From Solirubrobacterales bacterium (GTDB lineage Bacteria > Actinomycetota > Thermoleophilia > Solirubrobacterales > Solirubrobacteraceae), in NCBI GenBank assembly GCA_003134675.1, contig PLBZ01000079.1, forward strand, positions 14,176 to 28,066: 13,891 bases of DNA. Reading direction: 5' to 3'. This document shows, piece by piece, positions 9,981-13,891 of this stretch. The notes under the pieces were generated by a model. That model saw only the letters and a program-made list of their open reading frames with translations. It made no database searches and was not told the DNA's origin. Within the stretch, counting starts at the first letter, position 1, and every line of letters begins with the position of its first letter. The position numbers and the translations under genes are program-made.

Positions 9981-11093
9981 TCACACGTTAAGTCTGATCG
10001 GCATGATCAAGTAGACGAAGTCCCCCGACTCAGGGGACTCGATAAGTCCGGGCCGAAGAGGACTGATCAGCTTCAGTACAAGCTCGTCCGACTCGACACT
10101 CTCGAGTCCATCGCGCAGGAATTCGGGGTTGAAGCCGATCTCGAAAGGCTCGCCGTGGAAGGCAACAGGAATCGTCTCTGACGCCTCGCCCACATCAGGG
10201 GTCTGGGCTGAAACCGTGAGCTCACCCTCGCGGAAGCTGAGGCGCAGGGGCGCGTTCTTCTGGGCAAGTAGGCTGATGCGCCTCGCCACACCCGCTATCT
10301 CGGCGCTCGAGAGGCGCAACTCGTGCTCCACTGACTCCGGGAGCAGCTGGCGATAGTTAGGAAACTGGCCGTCGATCAGGCGAGAGGAGAGGACTATCTC
10401 GCCGAGCTCGAAGACCACTTGGTTCTGCCCAACACTGACGGCGAGCGACTCGCTCGCGGCTTGCTGCGCGATACGCGCCAGCTCTTGGAGGGCGCGGGCT
10501 GGGACATTCGCCTCGAGACTCCCCTGCAGGGGAGTCTCGAGCGTGGTCTGCTTGACGCTGAGGCGATAGGAGTCTGTGGCGACCATGCGCAACTCCTGCC
10601 CAGACGCCGACATCAGGATTCCCGTGAGAACTGGGCGGGTCTCGTCGCGAGAGGCAGAACGGGCGACGCGGGAGATGGTCTGCACGAAGGCCTCAGCGGG
10701 CAGCGCGATGCGGGTATCGGCAGAGGGCGAGGGCAGTGTTGGAAAGTCCTCTGCGCGGAGGGTACGTAGGTGGAAGGTAGCCGGGCCGGAGATCAACTCG
10801 ACATCTTGCTCCGATGTGCGCAGCTCGAGCGTCAACTGATCGGCCGGGAGCGAGCGGGCGACATCGAGCAGGAGGCGAGCCGGGAGAACTACCGCTCCGG
10901 GGCTGATCATCTCAGCCTCGAGGGGAACCCGCAGACCAATCTCCATATCGGTGGCAAGCAGCTCCGGGGGTGAGCCCTCCTGCGCTGAGATCATCACGCC
11001 TGAGAGAGCTTGGACGGCGCTGCGCGTCGAAGCTACGCGAGTAACGGTCTGTAGCTGGTTTAGGAACTCGGCTGCTGAGAGGGATAGCTTCAT
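9981..11093 (-). CDS. dnaN: DNA polymerase III beta subunit (sliding clamp)
   Basis: The 370-aa protein dimerises into the ring clamp that tethers DNA polymerase to the template. It begins MKLSLSAAEFLNQLQTV, shows RPVLTGILM (153-161) with VATDSYRLSVK (171-181) in the middle domain, DGQFPNYRQLLP (241-252) and ends YLIMPIRLNV, the characteristic clamp C-terminus. The frame is open to 11387, but ATG 11093 fits the family and has AAGGTG about 6 nt upstream. Residues 185-194 (LETPLQGSLE) are encoded by a perfect 30-bp palindrome, described separately. A 121-nt gap with origin-like features separates it from dnaA; it leads into recF. Confidence 0.97.
   Translation of the reverse strand: MKLSLSAAEFLNQLQTVTRVASTRSAVQALSGVMISAQEGSPPELLATDMEIGLRVPLEAEMISPGAVVLPARLLLDVARSLPADQLTLELRTSEQDVELISGPATFHLRTLRAEDFPTLPSPSADTRIALPAEAFVQTISRVARSASRDETRPVLTGILMSASGQELRMVATDSYRLSVKQTTLETPLQGSLEANVPARALQELARIAQQAASESLAVSVGQNQVVFELGEIVLSSRLIDGQFPNYRQLLPESVEHELRLSSAEIAGVARRISLLAQKNAPLRLSFREGELTVSAQTPDVGEASETIPVAFHGEPFEIGFNPEFLRDGLESVESDELVLKLISPLRPGLIESPESGDFVYLIMPIRLNV
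10512..10541. repeat. 30-bp perfect palindrome inside dnaN
   Basis: Each 15-nt arm is CTCGAGACTCCCCTG or its complement, with no spacer and no mismatch, containing CTCGAG at both ends and CTGCAG in the centre. It is exactly ten codons in the dnaN frame (L185-E194), and because it is symmetric and in register, the opposite strand encodes the same ten residues. It could form a very stable mRNA hairpin or cruciform. Confidence 0.95.
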
Positions 11094-11214
11094 GAATACA
11101 CCTTCAGAGAAAGATAGAAAGTAGTAGGGGCTGTGAAGTTGTGAACTTGGCTCTGTGGCTGAAGGATCGCCGAGCTTGGCAGTGGACGAGCTGTGGACGG
11201 GTTTGGGAAGTCTC
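11094..11214. other. candidate oriC core in the dnaA-dnaN gap
   Basis: This 121-nt intergenic stretch holds five degenerate DnaA-box-like 9-mers, all in the same orientation. On the minus strand they read CCGTCCACA (11192-11200), TCGTCCACT (11181-11189), TCAGCCACA (11154-11162), AAGTTCACA (11140-11148) and AACTTCACA (11132-11140). The first three differ from TTGTCCACA or TTATCCACA at two positions; the last two are weaker. The two promoter-proximal boxes abut a CCCC run and a DnaA-trio-like tract, followed by AT-richer DNA up to the dnaN Shine-Dalgarno. The gap is short compared with typical actinobacterial origins, so further boxes may lie inside dnaA or elsewhere (TTCTCCACA at 11282-11290, one mismatch). 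Confidence 0.5.
11111..11130 (-). other. DnaA-trio-like unwinding tract
   Basis: Reading minus strand from 11130, CCCC is followed by CTA CTA CTT T CTA T CTT (11127-11111). The Bacillus subtilis origin has CTACTACTATTACTTCTACTA at the corresponding place, after a DnaA box pair and a GC-rich cluster. The trinucleotide rhythm is imperfect after the third trio. Confidence 0.5.
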
Positions 11215-12600
11215 TCAGGCTGGCCGGTCGTGGCTGGGGAATTGTTGTTGAGGACGTGGAGAGCCGAGCTGACTGCACAGCTTCTCCACAGCTTCGCGAG
11301 ATACATCATCGGTGGTGATGCGCGCTGTAGTGCGCCTCCATGCGTGGAGGACTGTGGTGTGGTCTCGCCCACCGAAGTGGCGGCCAATTGACGGGAGCGA
11401 CTCGGTGGTCAGCTCGCGCACGAGGTACATGGCCACCTGTCGTGGCCACGCGATGCGTGGGGTGCGGGCCGAGGAAAGGAGCTCCTCGGAGGAGAGGCCG
11501 AAGTGCTCACACGCGGCGGCTTGTATCTCAGCGACCGACTGGCAGCCACGTTGCTTGAGTTGGTCACTCGCCGGATAAAGGCCGTCGAGGACCTCTCTGG
11601 CCAACTCGACGGTCAATGGTCGCCCGGTGAGTGAGCTGAAGGCCACGACTCGGATCAGGGCTCCCTCGAGGGCCCGGACATTCAACGTCACACGCTCGGC
11701 GATCGCCTGCAATGCGAGGGGATCCACGAACTGGATGTGATCGTGGTTGGCTCGCTTGCGGAGAATCGCTAGGCGGGTGGCCAGCTCGGGTGGTTTGATG
11801 TCGGCGACGAGGCCGGCCTCGAAGCGCTCGCGTAGGCGGTCCTCCAATGCCTGTAGATCTCGAGGAGGTCGATCGGAGGTGAGCACGATCTGCCGACCGC
11901 CGTCATAGAGGGCGTTGAAGGTGTGGAAGAACTCCTCCTCGGTCTTGGTCTTGCGCTCGAGGAACTGGACATCGTCGACGAGCAGCACGTCGACTTGGCG
12001 GAAGCTCTTCTTGAAGCCGTCTGTTCGCCCCCCGGAGAGGGCTCCGAGGAACTCGTTGGTGAAGGCCTCACCGGTGGTACAGCGCACTGCGAGTGAGGGA
12101 TTGTGGGTGAGCAGCAGGCTTGCGATCGAAATCAGTAGATGGGTCTTGCCGACACCCGGGGGCCCGCAGATGAATAGGGGGTTGTAGGCCTGCGCGGGCA
12201 TCTCGGCGACGGTCAGCGCCGCTGCATGGGCGAGGCGGTTTGAGTCGCCGATTATGAACTGGTCGAAGCTGAGCTTTGGATTGCCCAGGGGTCCGCCCCG
12301 GAGAGCACTCTCAGGCTCCGCTGGAGTCACGGCACGAGCATCGGCGGGAGCCTCTTGGCTGCCGATCAGCTCGAGCACCACCTCCGGGCCGAGCACGGTG
12401 GCGGCACAGGACTGGAGCACGCGCCCGAAGCGATCGCGGATCCATCCACAGGCCTCGGGTGGAGCTTCGACGAGCAGTCGACGATCTGAAAGATCGCGCG
12501 CACGGAGCCGCTCAAGCCAGATGCGGAAGGTCGACTCGTCGACGGTCAGAGCAAGCTCGGCCTGCACGCGTGACCATATGTGCTCCAACTCGTCGCTCAC
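11215..12600 (-). CDS. dnaA: chromosomal replication initiator protein DnaA
   Basis: The 461-aa AAA+ initiator binds DnaA boxes at oriC and melts the origin. Domain I (about 1-80) includes IWSRVQAELALTVDESTFRIWLERLRA; domain II is a short variable Ala/Pro-rich linker (about 81-107). Domain III has Walker A GPPGVGKTH (146-154), Walker B VLLVDD (205-210) and the arginine finger R259 in RLRERF. Domain IV carries the DnaA signature GGRDHTTVLHA (410-420) that contacts the DnaA box. The linker is short compared with the very long one of Streptomyces. The start is GTG 12600; the best Shine-Dalgarno, GAGAGGAG, ends 15 nt upstream, longer than usual, so initiation may be weak. It is divergent from rpmH, and a good -10 lies about 80 nt upstream. 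Confidence 0.97.
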   Translation of the reverse strand: MSDELEHIWSRVQAELALTVDESTFRIWLERLRARDLSDRRLLVEAPPEACGWIRDRFGRVLQSCAATVLGPEVVLELIGSQEAPADARAVTPAEPESALRGGPLGNPKLSFDQFIIGDSNRLAHAAALTVAEMPAQAYNPLFICGPPGVGKTHLLISIASLLLTHNPSLAVRCTTGEAFTNEFLGALSGGRTDGFKKSFRQVDVLLVDDVQFLERKTKTEEEFFHTFNALYDGGRQIVLTSDRPPRDLQALEDRLRERFEAGLVADIKPPELATRLAILRKRANHDHIQFVDPLALQAIAERVTLNVRALEGALIRVVAFSSLTGRPLTVELAREVLDGLYPASDQLKQRGCQSVAEIQAAACEHFGLSSEELLSSARTPRIAWPRQVAMYLVRELTTESLPSIGRHFGGRDHTTVLHAWRRTTARITTDDVSREAVEKLCSQLGSPRPQQQFPSHDRPA

Positions 12601-12679
12601 GGCAGCGTCAACTAGCTCCTCTCTCCGAGAAAGTGATGGCAGCTATTCAAAAGAGGGCCGCGGGAAGCCCGGTTCGGCG

Positions 12680-12685
12680 ACTATA
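12680..12685 (-). promoter_or_regulatory. dnaA: dnaA promoter -10 element
   Basis: The minus strand reads TATAGT, one base from the TATAAT consensus, inside GGGTTATAGTCGCC. The -35 region is not clear. A start near 12673 would give a leader of roughly 70 nt containing the GAGAGGAG ribosome-binding site. Confidence 0.5.
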
Positions 12686-12734
12686 ACCCACGCTCGTGTT
12701 TGCTTTGGGCAGCTGGTCGCAATTGGCGGGAAAA

Positions 12735-12763
12735 TTCAGGAACGGACCCTGCGGGCCTATACT
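12735..12763 (+). promoter_or_regulatory. rpmH: rpmH-rnpA-yidD-yidC promoter
   Basis: TATACT at 12758-12763 is a good -10 with a weaker TTCAGG at 12735-12740, separated by 17 bp. It lies about 62 nt before the rpmH ATG and back to back with the dnaA promoter. No DnaA box was found in the 224-nt dnaA-rpmH gap, which holds only these two promoters and the two leaders. Confidence 0.55.
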
Positions 12764-12824
12764 TCAGCGCTAGCAAGCCCGTCGGATCGAGCAGGAACGT
12801 CGCGGAGAGCGGAGAACTAAGACC

Positions 12825-12959
12825 ATGAAGCGCACCTACCAGCCCAAGAAGCGCAAGCGAGCCCGTGCCCACGGGTTTCGCGGGCGTATGCGCACGCGCG
12901 CGGGACGCCTCACCCTGAAGCGCCGCCGTGACAAGGGACGCAAGCGCCTCTCCACTTGA
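12825..12959 (+). CDS. rpmH: 50S ribosomal protein L34
   Basis: The 44-aa protein is [22 protein letters not shown] at the N-terminus and ends [13 protein letters not shown], the textbook L34 sequence: very basic, with the conserved KRTYQP, HGFR.RM and R.GR.L..RR.KGR.RL blocks. ATG 12825 has GGAGA about 9 nt upstream (GCGGAGAACTAAGACC). It is the first gene of the rpmH-rnpA-yidD-yidC cluster and is read divergently from dnaA, a very old bacterial arrangement around the origin. Confidence 0.98.
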   Translation: MKRTYQPKKRKRARAHGFRGRMRTRAGRLTLKRRRDKGRKRLST

Positions 12960-12973
12960 CTTCTCGCCGCGCG

Positions 12974-13366
12974 ATGAAGCCGCGATCTCTAAGCCGTGGT
13001 CGATTGTCGCGTAGCGCCGAGTTCGAGCGTGTGTATCGCCAGGGACGCTCGACGGCCAATCGGCACCTAGTGCTTTACGCCTTTCCCAACTCAGCCACCG
13101 GGCGACCGCGGCTGGGGTTGTCGGTCTCGCGCAAGGTCGGCGGCGCTGTCCAGCGCAACCGCGTAAAGAGGCTTCTGCGTGAGGCGTTCGCAGGCGCCGA
13201 GGCCGAGCTGAGCCCAGGACAGGACATAGTCGTGGTGGCTCGCCCGCAGGTGAGTGAGCTCGCTGACCGCGAGGGCTTGGCGGGGATCGACGCGTCGCTC
13301 ACCGAGCTGATCGTCCGCGCGGGACTTCGCTCTGGCGCTGCTGAGCCCGAGCAGGAGCGACCGTGA
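12974..13366 (+). CDS. rnpA: ribonuclease P protein component
   Basis: The 130-aa basic protein is the protein subunit of RNase P, which trims the 5' leaders of tRNA precursors together with the catalytic RNA. It shows RLSRSAEFERVYRQGRS (10-26), the beta-strand block RLGLSVSRKVGGAVQRN (46-62) and the RNA-binding RNRVKRLLREAF motif (61-72). The start is uncertain: ATG 12974 is chosen, but a TTG at 12956 would add six residues and overlap the rpmH stop as TTGA; neither has a clear Shine-Dalgarno. The C-terminus ends in an acidic, Pro-containing tail. The stop overlaps the yidD GTG by 4 nt. Confidence 0.95.
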   Translation: MKPRSLSRGRLSRSAEFERVYRQGRSTANRHLVLYAFPNSATGRPRLGLSVSRKVGGAVQRNRVKRLLREAFAGAEAELSPGQDIVVVARPQVSELADREGLAGIDASLTELIVRAGLRSGAAEPEQERP

Positions 13367-13662
13367 GCAACGAGAGACCGCCAGCCGCGACAGGCCCGGC
13401 GCGTTTCGCCCGAGCGGCGGTGCTCGCCCCAATCGTTGCCTATCGAAGGGTGCTCTCACCTGCGTTGCCGAGACGTTGCAAGTACGAGCCAACGTGCTCG
13501 AGCTACGCGGTGGATGCGATCAGGGAGTACGGCATACTTAGGGGCTTGGTGCTCGGGGTGTGGCGGTTGCTCAGGTGCAACCCGTGGAGCCACGGCGGGT
13601 ACGATCCGGTGCAGTCACAGCGGGTGTTCGGGGGCGACCACGCCACCCACAGGCGATCCTGA
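13363..13662 (+). CDS. yidD: membrane protein insertion efficiency factor YidD
   Basis: The 99-aa product shows the complete YidD signature: YRRVLSPALPRRCKYEPTCSSYAVDAIREYG (27-57) and RLLRCNPWSHGGYDPV (68-83), with conserved Cys at 39, 45 and 72. YidD is a small membrane-associated protein thought to help YidC-dependent insertion. GTG 13363 overlaps the rnpA stop (GTGA), indicating coupling. The first 26 residues or so are a Pro/Ala-rich extension ahead of the usual start of the family. yidC follows after 33 nt. Confidence 0.96.
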   Translation: MSNERPPAATGPARFARAAVLAPIVAYRRVLSPALPRRCKYEPTCSSYAVDAIREYGILRGLVLGVWRLLRCNPWSHGGYDPVQSQRVFGGDHATHRRS

Positions 13663-13695
13663 GACGGCTCGCCGACCTGTTCAACACATCTCAGA

Positions 13696-13891
13696 TGCCC
13701 ATCTTCGCCAACGTCATCCAGGACGCGTTCTCCCCGCTGATCAGCGCGTTCGAGTCGATCATGGTCTTCATCCACGCCCATCTCGTGGGGGGCAGCTGGG
13801 GCCTTGCGATCGTAGGGCTGACCGTGCTGATCCGCGCGGTGCTTGTGCCGGTGACCTTCAAGCAGCTGAAGTCGATGCAGGAGATGCAGCG
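13696..13891 (+). CDS. yidC: YidC/Oxa1 membrane protein insertase (3' end outside window)
   Basis: Sixty-five codons are visible from ATG 13696, starting MPIFANVIQDAFSPLISAF. The segment WGLAIVGLTVLIRAVLVPVTFKQLKSMQEMQ is the first conserved core helix and following cytoplasmic coiled-coil hairpin of YidC/Oxa1, including the conserved Arg in LTVLIR that sits in the hydrophilic groove and receives client proteins. The Gram-positive form without the large periplasmic domain is indicated by the short N-terminus. No other in-frame start exists between the yidD stop and this ATG, and no strong Shine-Dalgarno is seen. The gene is cut off by the window end. Confidence 0.93.

Noticed and set aside
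10419..10769. Plus-strand frame in dnaN that also reads RLETPLQGSLER
   Set aside because: The shared peptide is a direct consequence of the in-register palindrome; the rest has no coding signature.
12601..12824. dnaA-rpmH gap as the origin
   Set aside because: No DnaA-box-like cluster found; the stretch is explained by two divergent promoters and leaders.

Overview
The window is GC-rich, densely packed bacterial chromosome centred on the replication-initiation locus. Gene content and order (yidC-yidD-rnpA-rpmH | dnaA-dnaN-recF-dciA/DUF721-gyrB-gyrA), the DUF4446 protein and a CARDB-type envelope protein suggest a high-GC actinobacterium, most likely class Thermoleophilia (Solirubrobacterales-like). 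This placement is an inference from protein character and layout, not from a search.

Layout. Bases 1-3043 carry four plus-strand genes: a membrane-anchored CARDB-like protein whose 5' end is probably cut by the window edge, a DUF4446 membrane protein, prephenate dehydratase (pheA, overlapping the previous gene by 11 nt) and an HNH endonuclease-family protein. A hairpin follows. Bases 3044-3326 separate this block from the convergent replication cluster and hold an unusual structured element with a 16S-tail/anti-SD-like loop.

From 12600 down to 3327 the minus strand encodes dnaA, dnaN, recF, dciA (DUF721), gyrB and gyrA: initiator, sliding clamp, gap-repair factor, helicase-loading factor and DNA gyrase. 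recF/dciA overlap by ATGA, dnaN/recF are 9 nt apart and gyrB/gyrA 10 nt apart. The two real gaps in the cluster are dnaA-dnaN (121 nt, candidate oriC core) and dciA-gyrB (216 nt, with hairpins and a possible gyrB promoter).

From 12825 to the right edge the plus strand carries rpmH, rnpA, yidD and the 5' part of yidC, divergent from dnaA. These make ribosomal protein L34, the RNase P protein subunit and two membrane-protein insertion factors.

The genes are mostly textbook. The items that stand out are: (1) the HNH-gyrA element, which shows G·U-rich helices on the plus strand, an anti-SD hairpin loop, and on the minus strand a promoter-like sequence, an exceptional Shine-Dalgarno and a 14-codon ORF; (2) a Bacillus-like DnaA-box/GC/DnaA-trio arrangement in the short dnaA-dnaN gap; (3) a 30-bp perfect palindrome inside dnaN; (4) a GyrB with a long insert like that of E. 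coli GyrB; (5) a tryptophan in the phenylalanine-binding GALV motif of PheA. No tRNA, rRNA, CRISPR, IS element or phage gene was seen.
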